Part shown: in pieces, positions 26,129 through 34,994 of the stretch
Numbering within the stretch: position 1 is the stretch's first letter
How the letters are laid out: each line of letters begins with the position of its first letter
The notes under the pieces: generated by a model
The model's database searches: none
The model's input: only the letters and a program-made list of their open reading frames with translations
Told to the model about the DNA's origin: nothing
Made by a program: the position numbers and the translations under genes
Source of the DNA: Variovorax sp. OV700
Lineage (GTDB): Bacteria > Pseudomonadota > Gammaproteobacteria > Burkholderiales > Burkholderiaceae_C
Direction: 5' to 3'
Length of the DNA: 64,000 nt
NCBI RefSeq assembly: GCF_900099805.1
Contig: NZ_FNDR01000004.1
Span: 186,001 to 250,000 of the forward strand

Positions 26129-27166
26129 TCAGGCTGGCCGGGCCGTGATGGAGGCCGCGCCTGGCGCTTTCGAGATGTCGTAGCGCACGGGCAGAAAGCG
26201 CTCGATCACCGCGCAGTTGGTGCGCGTGTGCTCCGTCACTTCGCTGCACGTGAAAGTGCCCGCGCTGCCGCTTTGCCATGCGGCCAGGCCCAGCAGCAAC
26301 GCCAGCTGGTCGGCAAGATGCGGTCCGACCGCGCCTTGGCTTTTCTGGAACTCGCGCATCTCTTTCACCAGCGCATACGCGACCTGCTCGGCGCTCAGTG
26401 TCTTCTCGCCAAAGGCGGTGAACACTTCGGTCACATGTTCGTAGGCCAGCGTGGCGAGCAGTGCATTTCCGGGCCCCTCGTTCTGCCGCGCCGTGCCCAC
26501 CCGCAATTGATCGCCAGACCAGCCCATGGCCTTGCTCAGGGTTTCCAACTCGCGCGCTGCCACGTGCCGCGCCAGCCCCGGGGCCAAGCACTCCGCATGG
26601 CCCGACAGCAACGCGCCGCGCGCGATGAGATCGAAAGGCTGCAGCCCACCCACGGCGGGCGCGATCGTCGCTTCCACCTCGCCGCCGCCGGCGGGGTAGA
26701 AACCACAGCGGCGCAGCGTCAGTTGCAGGTCCGCGCCTAAGCGACGCACCAGCGGCGCGAAGGCACGCTCCAGAAAATGAAAAGGCGGCGCCATCGGGTT
26801 GTGCGTGCCGCCGTGCAGGTGCACGTGGCTCGGCGCGCCGGCCAGCAGCAACGGCGGCAACACCGTTTGCAGCACCAGCATGCAGCTGCCCGCGCTGGCA
26901 ATCGTGAAGCGGTACTCGCCCGCGCGCACCGGCCCGGGCACGAAGCGCAGCGATTGCGACCCGAGCTCGGCGCCTTCGACTTGTGCGCCGCTGATTTCGG
27001 CCGCGGCGTTGACGCACGCGAGGTGCTGGCGCATCAATCCCGGCTTGGCGCGGCCCGCGCGAATGTTGTCGATGGCGATCGGCTGGCCCGTTGCCACCGA
27101 CAGGGCCAGGCTGGTGCGCAGGATCTGGCCGCCGCCTTCGCCCTGGGAGCCGTCGAGTTCGATCAT
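26129..27166 (-). CDS. rtcA: RNA 3'-terminal phosphate cyclase
   Basis: ATP-dependent enzyme that converts RNA 3'-phosphates into 2',3'-cyclic phosphates via a covalent His-AMP. The 345-residue product starts MIELDGSQGEGGGQILRTSL, exactly the family start. It contains the RPGL-like AKPGLMRQHL segment, FYPAGGGEV and the C-terminal EHTRTNCAVIERFLPVRYD with the nucleophilic His near residue 313. The ATG at 27166 has an AAGAAGG ribosome-binding site. Last gene of the Ro60-RtcB-RNase Z operon. Confidence 0.95.
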   Translation of the reverse strand: MIELDGSQGEGGGQILRTSLALSVATGQPIAIDNIRAGRAKPGLMRQHLACVNAAAEISGAQVEGAELGSQSLRFVPGPVRAGEYRFTIASAGSCMLVLQTVLPPLLLAGAPSHVHLHGGTHNPMAPPFHFLERAFAPLVRRLGADLQLTLRRCGFYPAGGGEVEATIAPAVGGLQPFDLIARGALLSGHAECLAPGLARHVAARELETLSKAMGWSGDQLRVGTARQNEGPGNALLATLAYEHVTEVFTAFGEKTLSAEQVAYALVKEMREFQKSQGAVGPHLADQLALLLGLAAWQSGSAGTFTCSEVTEHTRTNCAVIERFLPVRYDISKAPGAASITARPA

Positions 27167-27236
27167 GCGCGGCCTTCTTCTTTGTAGTTGCTCATAAAAA
27201 TTCTTCTTCCTGCCGCCCGATTCTTCGTTCATCGAA

Positions 27237-28193
27237 TCAAGCGCGGGTGACGGTCACTTTGCCGGCACCGTCGAGTTCAAAAACATCCAGATCGTTGGCC
27301 AGGAATGCGTTGCCACGGTAGTGGGCCTGGGTCTCCGCCATCAGCGCCGCCATGCCCTCTGCGTTCTGGTGGCGCGGGCTCAGGTGCGTGAGAACCAGGT
27401 TGGGCACTTGAGCCGACTGCGCAAACTCGGCCAGCAGGCGCGCCGAACTGTGCATGGGCCCCGGCCCGACCTTGTCGAGCACTTCTTGCGTGTAGGTGGC
27501 CTCGTGCACCAGCAGCTGCGCCCCTTGGCAGGCGGCGTGCAGCAACGCGGGCTCGGCGTTGTCGCCCCCCAGCACGGCGCTGGCCGTGTCGATCTGCGTC
27601 TCCACAAAATCGGCGCTGAGCAGCACCCCTGCGTTGAAAGGCACGTCCTCGCCGTTTTGCAGCGCGCGCCATGCCGGCCCCGGCGGCAGTCCAACGGCGC
27701 GCAGGGCGTCGGCCTTCAGCCGCACGCGCCGGGTTTCCACCCGCACGCGGTAGGCGTGGCTGGGCACGCGGTGCCGCAGCACGTGGCGCTCGATGCTGAC
27801 GCCCGGTGCTTCGTACACGAGCGCCTGCGTTTCGATGTCCACATGCTCGACCTCGTAAGGCAGGTGCAGGTCGGTCAAGCGGCGCGTGGCCTCGAACCAC
27901 TCCCACACCGGCAATGGGGCGATCAGCTTCAGAGGCTTGCTGCGCTTGCCCATGCCGGCGCTTGCAAGCAGGCCCGGCAGGCCATAGCAATGGTCGCCGT
28001 GCACATGCGTGATGCAGACGGCGGCCATATCGTGCAGGGACAGCGGAGTTTGCTGCAGCCGATGCTGCGTGCCTTCGCCGCAGTCGACGAGAAACCAGTC
28101 GGCGCTGAGCACCGTCTGCACCGCAAGGCCTGAAACATTGCGCTGGCGTGTGGGAGTGCCCGAGGACGTCCCCAGGAAGGTGAGTTTCAACAT
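27237..28193 (-). CDS. rnz: Ribonuclease Z (tRNA 3'-end endonuclease)
   Basis: Zn-dependent metallo-beta-lactamase nuclease of 318 residues that cleaves tRNA precursors after the discriminator base. The family start MLKLTFLGTSSGTPTRQRNVSG is present, as are the metal motif HVHGDH (65-70 region), HRVPSHAYRV, LLVHEATYT and LTHLSPRH. The start codon overlaps the end of the zinc-ribbon gene, so the two are translationally coupled. Its inclusion in an RNA-repair operon that also encodes tRNA-mimicking RNAs is notable: RNase Z could process those RNAs or produce ends for RtcA/RtcB. That link is inference. Confidence 0.94.
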   Translation of the reverse strand: MLKLTFLGTSSGTPTRQRNVSGLAVQTVLSADWFLVDCGEGTQHRLQQTPLSLHDMAAVCITHVHGDHCYGLPGLLASAGMGKRSKPLKLIAPLPVWEWFEATRRLTDLHLPYEVEHVDIETQALVYEAPGVSIERHVLRHRVPSHAYRVRVETRRVRLKADALRAVGLPPGPAWRALQNGEDVPFNAGVLLSADFVETQIDTASAVLGGDNAEPALLHAACQGAQLLVHEATYTQEVLDKVGPGPMHSSARLLAEFAQSAQVPNLVLTHLSPRHQNAEGMAALMAETQAHYRGNAFLANDLDVFELDGAGKVTVTRA

Positions 28194-28840
28194 TCCGGAT
28201 CGACCTCCGCCTTGCGCGCCAGGGCTTTTGCCGCGGCCTTTGACGCTTCGTATTCCCAGCTTCCGTAGCTGCTTCCACGATCTGCCGCGAACGCCTGCAG
28301 CCGTTCGATCTGCTCGGGTCCGCCCCACTGGCCCATGACTTCGATCGCGACCACGCGCAGGCTGCGCCACTTGCTCTGCAAGGCGGTCTCCACCTGCGCC
28401 AGGGACTCGTCCGTCGGCTTCTTCGTGGCCAGTGCGCGCAGCCGGGCCACCTCGTCGCCCAGCAGGTTGGCTCCCTCGTTTCGAAGCGCTGCATCACGCA
28501 GAGCGCGCCGCGCCTGCCGGCATGCACGGCACCGAACGGCCTGGCTATACACCGAGCCTTGCACTACCTCGTGCCACCACTTCTGCTGCTTGGCCGTCCA
28601 CACCTCTTGTGCGCCGCAATCGCGGCAGGTGTAGGCCTGATCGAGATAGAAATCGGGCACCTCGCCGAAGGTGGTGTTGTAGTGCGCGAGCAGTGACTTG
28701 TCGGCCATGGCCATGCCCGGCACGAGGCCGCCCGCCGACAGCTGACGGGCGTCTTGCGTGCGCAGCTTCGCCTTGAGGTCGGCGGCGCGTTCGAGGCGAC
28801 GGGCCTTGATTTCGGCGCGCCGCTGCTTGTTGCTTTTCAT
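28187..28840 (-). CDS. Zinc-ribbon protein with HEAT-like C-terminus, RNA-repair operon
   Basis: 217-residue protein. The N-terminal 40 residues are strongly basic (KQRRAEIKARRLERAADLKAK), suggesting nucleic-acid contact. A zinc-ribbon follows (YTCRDCGAQEVW ... RCRACRQARRA, two CxxC pairs at about 71-105). The C-terminal half has alternating helices like a HEAT repeat (SKWRSLRVVAIEVMGQWGGPEQIERLQAFA). Its start is 80 bases after rtcB and its end overlaps rnz. I know of no assigned function; a role as an RNA-binding adaptor for RtcB or RNase Z is a reasonable guess from position. Confidence 0.8.
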   Translation of the reverse strand: MKSNKQRRAEIKARRLERAADLKAKLRTQDARQLSAGGLVPGMAMADKSLLAHYNTTFGEVPDFYLDQAYTCRDCGAQEVWTAKQQKWWHEVVQGSVYSQAVRCRACRQARRALRDAALRNEGANLLGDEVARLRALATKKPTDESLAQVETALQSKWRSLRVVAIEVMGQWGGPEQIERLQAFAADRGSSYGSWEYEASKAAAKALARKAEVDPEC

Positions 28841-28920
28841 GATCGAAGGCTCGCCATGGCGAGCACCTGTTTATTTGCTTGGCTGACGGCTCCTTTTCAA
28901 GCCGTTCAACCGCTGCGTCA

Positions 28921-30144
<1,224 letters not shown>

Positions 30145-30220
30145 TTTTTTCTCTCTCTATCTATTCTTCACGACTGTCTGATTCAAGCGCTGGATTCGAT
30201 ATCCGCACTTGTCAAAAAAA

Positions 30221-30342
30221 AGGTGACGAGGAGCGACGGGTTGTTAACTGAGCTATCTGCCAAAGCAGACCGGGGGCTGAACCCGGGACCTTCATGGCCA
30301 AGGCCATGGCGCTCTATCCTGTAAACCCGCCTGCATTCACCT
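30221..30342 (-). ncRNA. Y-RNA-like (YrlA-type) RNA with a tRNA module permuted at the D-loop
   Basis: A 122-base structured RNA read on the minus strand. The closing helix AGGTGA/TCACCT is followed by 5'-ATGCA opposite a pyrimidine-rich loop, then an 8-bp helix GGCGGGTT/AACCCGTC. The insert holds a T-arm (CCGGG TTCAGCC CCCGG, plus-strand 30270-30286), an acceptor-like stem TCTGC-TTTG-GCAGA (30256-30269) and TAGCTCAGTT on the 3' side. GGATAGAGC plus a CATGG/CCATG arm lies on the 5' side. Joining the two ends across the stem recreates a canonical D-arm TAGCTCAGTTGGATAGAGC, so the stem sits inside the D-loop. A T8 run follows the 3' end. Confidence 0.8.
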
Positions 30343-30353
30343 CAAAACAAAAA

Positions 30354-30473
30354 GCAGCGACAAAAATCGGCGAAACAGTCGTGCTCTACCACTGAGCTAC
30401 GGTCTTGCGACCGGCGGGATTCGAACCCGCGACCCCGAGCGTTGAAGGCTGTAGTTCCGCCAGCATTCGCTGC
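30354..30473 (-). ncRNA. Y-RNA-like (YrlA-type) RNA with a tRNA module permuted at the anticodon arm
   Basis: A 120-base RNA on the minus strand with helix GCAGCGA/TCGCTGC, internal loop ATGCT opposite GATTTTT, and helix GGCGGAAC/GTTTCGCC. The module, in order, is a CTTCAAC-GCTCG anticodon-arm 3' half, a GGGTC variable loop and a perfect T-arm GCGGG-TTCGAAT-CCCGC (plus-strand 30414-30430). The acceptor-like stem CGGTC/GACCG is closed by a GCAA tetraloop (30400-30413), then the D-arm GCTC-AGTGGTA-GAGC (30383-30397). This is a tRNA opened at the anticodon arm with its acceptor end sealed. It is not a functional tRNA because it has no free acceptor end. Flanked by T-runs. Confidence 0.85.
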
Positions 30474-30481
30474 AAAAAACA

Positions 30482-30576
30482 GTGCGACAAGGATGGCAAG
30501 ACGTAGACCACGCCGGAGACCGGCGCCGGGAGTCGAACCCTGGTCGCACCAGATGTAGTCCTGCCTGCATTCGCAC
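30482..30576 (-). ncRNA. Y-RNA-like RNA with a divergent tRNA-like module
   Basis: A 95-base RNA on the minus strand. It has the same frame as its neighbours: helix GTGCGA/TCGCAC, ATGCA opposite ATCCTT, and helix GGCAGGAC/GTCTTGCC, followed by TACA. The insert has a hairpin CTGGT-GCG-ACCAG overlapping a T-arm (CC[A]GGG-TTCGACT-CCCGG) and a hairpin CGCCGG-TCT-CCGGCG in the acceptor position. No convincing D-arm is visible. It is the most divergent of the three tRNA-like members. Confidence 0.7.
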
Positions 30577-30597
30577 AAAAACTCATTCATTCATCCC

Positions 30598-30668
30598 CGT
30601 TCGGCGACCAACAATCGATGCGAGGAAGAACATTTTTTCGATGTACTCGCATCTGCATTCGCCGAACG
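30598..30668 (-). ncRNA. Minimal Y-RNA-like (YrlB-type) stem-loop RNA
   Basis: A 71-base RNA on the minus strand lacking a tRNA module. A 10-bp helix (CGTTCGGCGA/TCGCCGAACG) is followed by ATGCA opposite GATTGTTGG, then an 8-bp helix GATGCGAG/CTCGCATC. A terminal TACAT...ATGTT hairpin has an A-rich loop. The two-helix stem with CGAAUG at the first internal loop is shared with the other three RNAs and is the likely Ro60-binding part. It lies 64 bases after the Ro60 stop codon. Confidence 0.75.
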
Positions 30669-30732
30669 ACGACGTTCAATTCATTTCGGATCGGGCACCG
30701 CAGGCCGAGGCCGCGGGCCCTCTCGCTTTCTC

Positions 30733-32286
30733 TCAGATCGAAGTCTCTTCGATCACACCCACCCAGTGCTCGGCGCCCAGGCCACCCGCGGCATACACCG
30801 CCAGCAGTTTGAACACTTCGTCGCTGAAGCCGCCGATGTTCAGCACATCGGCCTGCTCCTGCGCCTGTGCGGTCGCATAGGGCTGGATGTCGATGCACAC
30901 CATCCGCGCCTTCGGGTTGCGTTGCTTGAACGCAGCCCACTCCTGCATGGTCGCGGTTCCGCGGCCTCGTGCAGGGTCGGCCCACGATTCGTTGTCCGAC
31001 ACCAGCACCACCAGATCGGCCTGCGCCTTCTCCTTGTTCAGCAGCGCCAGCGGCGCGCTGCACGAGGTTCCGCCACCACCCACCGCCGCCAGCTTGGCCG
31101 CATTGGTCATCACCGAATCACGCGGATTCAGCTTAAGCGGCACCACCTTCGTCTCGAAGGGCAGCACACGCGCATCCGCATTTCGGCGCAGCACGGCGGC
31201 GGCCACCAGAGCGGCCACGTCGATGCAGCGCACCGCCGAAGTCGCCGAACCGCGGTGGCCCGTCACGGGCGAGCTCATCGAGCCCGACACGTCGGGGCAC
31301 ACCACCACGCGGCCCTCGAATGCCGGCACGTTGGCCAGCGCGAGTTCCATCGCGTCCTGCAGCGCTTCCTTCACCACGTGCGGCACCTCGGCGCCGGTTG
31401 CGGTGAAGGCCGCCATCAGCTGGTACGGCAGCACGCGCGCCTTGGCCACCGCCTGCGGGTCACGCAGCTTGGCCGCCACCGCCGCCGCGAGGCCCGGCAG
31501 CTCGAACACGCCGTGGCGCGCAAAGGTGTTCAGGTTCTGGCGCACCATCTGCCACGATCCACGCTGCGCGATCTGCGCCCAGGCCTGGGCGTTCAGTTCC
31601 AGCGCAGTCAGCATCTGGAATGGCACGTCGGGCACCGGTTGCGTACGGTCGCGCTTGAAGCATTCGAAAGCCTGCGTCACCGGAGGCAGCGCCTCCAGCG
31701 CATACGGACGATCGATCAGCCATGCGAACCACGCGGCGCGCCAGGCTTCGGCGGGCTTGGGGTGAACCATCTTCACCACGTCGGCCAGCGACGGCGTGTT
31801 GCCCACGGATGCGTTCAGCAGCTGCGCCTCGGACGCCTCGAGCAGCCATTGCTGCACGAGCTTCTTCGGTCGCGTACCGAGCGACTTGCGGCCCACCGCG
31901 CCGGAACGCAGCATCTGCACGAAGTTGCGCAGCATCTTGCCGTTGTCCACCACGCGGGGGAACACCTTGCCGAGCAGCGTCACGTCGCGCACAGCCAGCG
32001 TGGCGGCCAGCAGCGCGGGCATGTCCTTCATGTGGCCGGCGCGGCGGGCATACACGGCCGTCTTGGCCACGAACACCGGATCGACTTCGCGGGCCAGGGA
32101 CAGCACGGTATCGAGCTGGTCCTGCGCTTGTGCGTAGAAAGTGTTGTTCAGGCAACCGGTGGCCGCGAGCTGCGCCAGCTGGTGCTTGGGCGACAGCGAA
32201 TAAGCCACGCCGCCCGCTTCGTTGAGCGCGTTGCCCGCAGGCAGTTGCGCGCCGCGGCGGGTCTTGAAAAGCTGAAGGTTTGCCAT
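30733..32286 (-). CDS. rsr: Ro60-like TROVE/vWA domain protein (Rsr)
   Basis: 517-residue bacterial orthologue of Ro60, a ring-shaped RNA-binding protein that binds Y RNAs and misfolded RNAs. The N-terminal two-thirds is the HEAT-like TROVE domain (AYSLSPKHQLAQLAATGCLNNTFY, FVAKTAVYARRAGHMKDMPALLAA). The C-terminal von Willebrand A domain carries the metal site DVSGSMSS near residue 338. A GAGGAGA ribosome-binding site precedes the ATG at 32286, about 50 bases downstream of a sigma54 promoter. First gene of the operon that continues with four Y-like RNAs, rtcB, a zinc-ribbon gene, rnz and rtcA. Confidence 0.93.
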   Translation of the reverse strand: MANLQLFKTRRGAQLPAGNALNEAGGVAYSLSPKHQLAQLAATGCLNNTFYAQAQDQLDTVLSLAREVDPVFVAKTAVYARRAGHMKDMPALLAATLAVRDVTLLGKVFPRVVDNGKMLRNFVQMLRSGAVGRKSLGTRPKKLVQQWLLEASEAQLLNASVGNTPSLADVVKMVHPKPAEAWRAAWFAWLIDRPYALEALPPVTQAFECFKRDRTQPVPDVPFQMLTALELNAQAWAQIAQRGSWQMVRQNLNTFARHGVFELPGLAAAVAAKLRDPQAVAKARVLPYQLMAAFTATGAEVPHVVKEALQDAMELALANVPAFEGRVVVCPDVSGSMSSPVTGHRGSATSAVRCIDVAALVAAAVLRRNADARVLPFETKVVPLKLNPRDSVMTNAAKLAAVGGGGTSCSAPLALLNKEKAQADLVVLVSDNESWADPARGRGTATMQEWAAFKQRNPKARMVCIDIQPYATAQAQEQADVLNIGGFSDEVFKLLAVYAAGGLGAEHWVGVIEETSI

Positions 32287-32345
32287 GGTGACTTCTCCTC
32301 GTGGTTCTCTTTTTTCGTTTTCGTGTTTGGGTATGCACTCCTTAT

Positions 32346-32361
32346 TGCAACGGGTGTGCCA
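32346..32361 (-). promoter_or_regulatory. Sigma54 (-24/-12) promoter of the RNA-repair operon
   Basis: The minus strand reads TGGCACACCCGTTGCA, a full match to TGGCAC-N5-TTGCA. Transcription would start near 32335, about 50 bases before the rsr ATG. The divergent gene encodes RtcR, a sigma54 activator, which fits exactly. Confidence 0.9.
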
Positions 32362-32433
32362 AGTACCGGCCACTAAACGCAGCGGGCATTCAAACCCTTG
32401 ATTTAAAAAGAGATTTTTTGATCAAGGACAGAC

Positions 32434-32453
32434 TGCATCGAATTTCGGATGCA
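32434..32453. promoter_or_regulatory. Candidate RtcR enhancer site
   Basis: Near-perfect palindrome TGCATCGAATTTCGGATGCA, 73-92 bases upstream of the -24 element, a usual distance for a bacterial enhancer-binding protein. Another inverted repeat lies at 32397-32424 (CTTGAT/ATCAAG arms around an AT-rich core). Which of them RtcR uses cannot be decided by reading. Confidence 0.5.
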
Positions 32454-32478
32454 TTTTTTATCCGATGTTCTTATAATT

Positions 32479-32498
32479 TTGGATAGTCTTTTATCCAA
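32479..32498. promoter_or_regulatory. Perfect inverted repeat just upstream of rtcR
   Basis: TTGGATA and TATCCAA arms separated by six bases, ending four bases before the rtcR ATG. It could be an autoregulatory operator or a hairpin covering the translation start. No other rtcR ribosome-binding site is obvious. Confidence 0.45.
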
Positions 32499-32502
32499 AC
32501 CA

Positions 32503-34137
32503 ATGAAGAAACCCACAGTAGTCATCGGCTTCCTCGGCACCCAGCTCGATGCCGGACAAGGCACCGGCCGCTGGGAGAAGTGGCGCCCCACCGTCTCTCT
32601 CGCCCAGCACGACGACATGGTCGTCTCGCGCATGGAGCTGCTCTACACGCTCAAGCACAAGGCGCTCGCCGAGGTGGTCAGGGCGGACATCGCCACCGTG
32701 TCGCCCGAGACGCAGGTCAACCTCGTTCCCGTCGACTTGGAGGACCCCTGGGATTTCGGCGAGGTCTACACCCGCCTCTACGACTGGGCGCGCGCCTATT
32801 CTTTCGACACCGAGCGCGAGCAGTACTGGGCGCATATCACCACCGGCACGCACGTGGCGCAGATCTGCATGTTCCTGCTGGCCGAATCGCGCGTTGTTCC
32901 GGGCGTGCTTGCGCAAACCTCGCCGCCCAAGCGGCAGCGCGCGGGCAATCCGGGCGAGATCGCGCTGATCGATCTCGACCTGTCGCGCTACGACGCCATC
33001 GCGCGGCGCTTCGATGCCGAGCAGCGCGATGCGGTCGCCTTCCTGAAGAGCGGCATCGCCACGCGCAACGCTCGCTTCAATGCGCTCATCGACGAAATCG
33101 AGCGCGTGGCTGTGCGCTCGCGGGCGCCGATATTGCTGGTGGGTCCGACCGGCGCGGGCAAGTCATTCCTGGCGCGGCGCATGTTCGAGCTCAAGCAGGC
33201 GCGCCACCAGATGACTGGACCGTTCGTGGAAGTGAACTGCGCCACGCTCCGCGGCGACGGTGCAGCATCCACGCTGTTTGGCCACAAGAAGGGCGCGTTC
33301 ACCGGCGCAGCGGGCGAGCGCGCGGGCCTGCTGCGCACGGCGCACCAGGGCGCGCTCTTTCTCGACGAGATCGGCGAACTCGGGCTCGACGAACAAGCGA
33401 TGCTGCTCAAGGCCATCGAGGAAAAGCGCTTCTTCCCGGTCGGCGCCGACAAGGAAGTGGAAAGCGACTTCCAGCTCATTGCCGGCACCAACCGCGATCT
33501 GCGCAGCGACGTGGCGGGCGGACGTTTTCGCGAAGACCTGTTCGCGCGCATCAACCTCTGGACCTACGACCTGCCCGGCCTCGCAAAGCGACCCGAAGAC
33601 ATCGAACCAAACATCGACCACCTCTTGGCCATCCACGCGAGCGAAAGTCATCGCGTGGTGCGCTTCAACGCCGAAGCGCGCGCGGCCTACCTGCGTTTTG
33701 CGCAGAGCGGCGAGGCGCTGTGGTGCGGCAACTTTCGCGACCTCTCGGCCAGCGTGACGCGGCTGGCCACGCTGGCGGACGGCGGCCGCATTCCGGTGGC
33801 GCTGGTCGAGGCGGAGATCGCGCGGCTGCGCTGGCTGTGGAACCGCGAAAGCCCGGTGAAGCGGGGCAATGGCGCCGCCGAGGTCGACCTCGACGCCCTG
33901 CTCGGCGACGAACGCGCGGCCGCGCTCGACCTGTTCGACCGGCTGCAGCTCGAAGCGGTGGTGCACGTGTGCCGCGAATCGCGCAGCCTGTCGGACGCTG
34001 GGCGGCAGCTCTTTCAAGCTTCCCGCGCGCAGCGCAGCGTGGTGAACGACGCGGACCGGCTGCGCAAGTACCTGGCGAAACACGGGCTCGAATGGAGCCG
34101 CATCGCCGCGGGCCGACTGCGCTATCCTCCGCGCTGA
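32503..34137 (+). CDS. rtcR: RtcR, sigma54-dependent activator with CARF sensor domain
   Basis: 544-residue bacterial enhancer-binding protein. The N-terminal ~180 residues (VVIGFLGTQLDAG ... ITTGTHVAQICMFLLAESR) are the CARF-type RtcR sensor, thought to detect RNA fragments with cyclic phosphate ends. The AAA+ domain has Walker A GPTGAGKS (214-221), the sigma54-contact GAFTGA (264-269), Walker B LFLDEIGEL and the RFREDLFARIN arginine region. The C-terminus has a Fis-like helix-turn-helix (SDAGRQLFQASRAQRSVVNDADRLRKYL). Start at the ATG giving MKKPTVVIGF. Divergent from the operon it is expected to activate. Confidence 0.95.
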   Translation: MKKPTVVIGFLGTQLDAGQGTGRWEKWRPTVSLAQHDDMVVSRMELLYTLKHKALAEVVRADIATVSPETQVNLVPVDLEDPWDFGEVYTRLYDWARAYSFDTEREQYWAHITTGTHVAQICMFLLAESRVVPGVLAQTSPPKRQRAGNPGEIALIDLDLSRYDAIARRFDAEQRDAVAFLKSGIATRNARFNALIDEIERVAVRSRAPILLVGPTGAGKSFLARRMFELKQARHQMTGPFVEVNCATLRGDGAASTLFGHKKGAFTGAAGERAGLLRTAHQGALFLDEIGELGLDEQAMLLKAIEEKRFFPVGADKEVESDFQLIAGTNRDLRSDVAGGRFREDLFARINLWTYDLPGLAKRPEDIEPNIDHLLAIHASESHRVVRFNAEARAAYLRFAQSGEALWCGNFRDLSASVTRLATLADGGRIPVALVEAEIARLRWLWNRESPVKRGNGAAEVDLDALLGDERAAALDLFDRLQLEAVVHVCRESRSLSDAGRQLFQASRAQRSVVNDADRLRKYLAKHGLEWSRIAAGRLRYPPR

Positions 34138-34160
34138 TGGCGACATCTGCATAACACCCG

Positions 34161-34994
34161 ATGAACTGGAAGCCGGCGCTGTTCGCCCTGCCCCTGTTCC
34201 TCACCGGCTGCGTCCAGTCGATGTTCTATTACCCCGATCGGGTGCGCTATGAAACGCCCAAGGCACTCGGGCTGCGCTACGAGGCGGTGCAGTTCCAGAG
34301 CATCGACGGCACACGCCTCAGCGGCTGGTTCATTCCAGCGATGAATCGCCCGAGCCCGAAGGAAGCCAAGGGCACCGTGGTGCATTTCCACGGCAATGCG
34401 CAGAACATGACGTCGCACTGGCGCTTCGTGGCCTGGCTGCCCATGCAGGACTTCAACGTGTTCGTGTTCGACTACCGGGGCTATGGCCAATCCGAAGGCA
34501 AACCAGAGCCCAAGGGTGTGTTCGAGGATTCCGGCGCCGCACTGAACCACGTGCGCTCGCGTGCCGATGTCGACCCCCAGCGCCTCTTTGTCTTCGGCCA
34601 GAGCCTGGGCGGCACCAATGCCGTTGCGGTGGTCGGTTCGGGCAACCGGGCCGGCGTGAAGGCGGCGGCCATCGAATCGACTTTCTATTCGTATTCGTCG
34701 ATTGCCAACGAAAAACTCCCGGGCGCCGGACTGCTGGTGAACGATGACTACGCGGCATCGAAATACATTGCCGCCATTTCGCCCATTCCGCTGCTGCTGA
34801 TCCATGGCACCGAGGACCCGGTGATTCCGCACTCGCATTCGCGGCGCCTGCTGGATGCCGCGCGCGAGCCCAAGCGCTTGCTCGAAGTGGCCGGCGCCGG
34901 CCACCTCGAGCCGATGACCGAGCGCTTCGGCACCACGTACCAGCGCGCGCTGGTCGAATTCTTCGACGCCTCGCTGCGTCCACGGCAACCATGA
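34161..34994 (+). CDS. Lipoprotein alpha/beta hydrolase
   Basis: 277-residue serine hydrolase of the prolyl-oligopeptidase/BEM46-like group. The N-terminus is a lipoprotein signal (FALPLFLTGC, lipobox Cys near residue 14). The oxyanion-hole strand VVHFHGNAQNM, the nucleophile elbow FGQSLGGTN (Ser near residue 151), the acid in IHGTEDPVIP and the His in GAGHLEP are visible. Its stop overlaps the next start (ATGA). Substrate unknown. It is 23 bases after rtcR but unlikely to be functionally linked. Confidence 0.88.
   Translation: MNWKPALFALPLFLTGCVQSMFYYPDRVRYETPKALGLRYEAVQFQSIDGTRLSGWFIPAMNRPSPKEAKGTVVHFHGNAQNMTSHWRFVAWLPMQDFNVFVFDYRGYGQSEGKPEPKGVFEDSGAALNHVRSRADVDPQRLFVFGQSLGGTNAVAVVGSGNRAGVKAAAIESTFYSYSSIANEKLPGAGLLVNDDYAASKYIAAISPIPLLLIHGTEDPVIPHSHSRRLLDAAREPKRLLEVAGAGHLEPMTERFGTTYQRALVEFFDASLRPRQP

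Noticed and set aside
30383..30482. UCA anticodon (selenocysteine or opal suppressor) suggested by the loop CTTCAAC in the RNA at 30354-30473
   Set aside because: The supporting stem is weak and the molecule has no acceptor end, so it cannot be charged; the loop is probably a relic of the parent tRNA.
30250..30580. Ordinary tRNA genes on the minus strand (clear T-arms and D-arm present)
   Set aside because: The 3' half precedes the 5' half in each, acceptor stems are closed by short loops, there is no free CCA end, and each is embedded in a shared Ro60-operon stem. They fit Y-RNA tRNA mimics rather than tRNAs.
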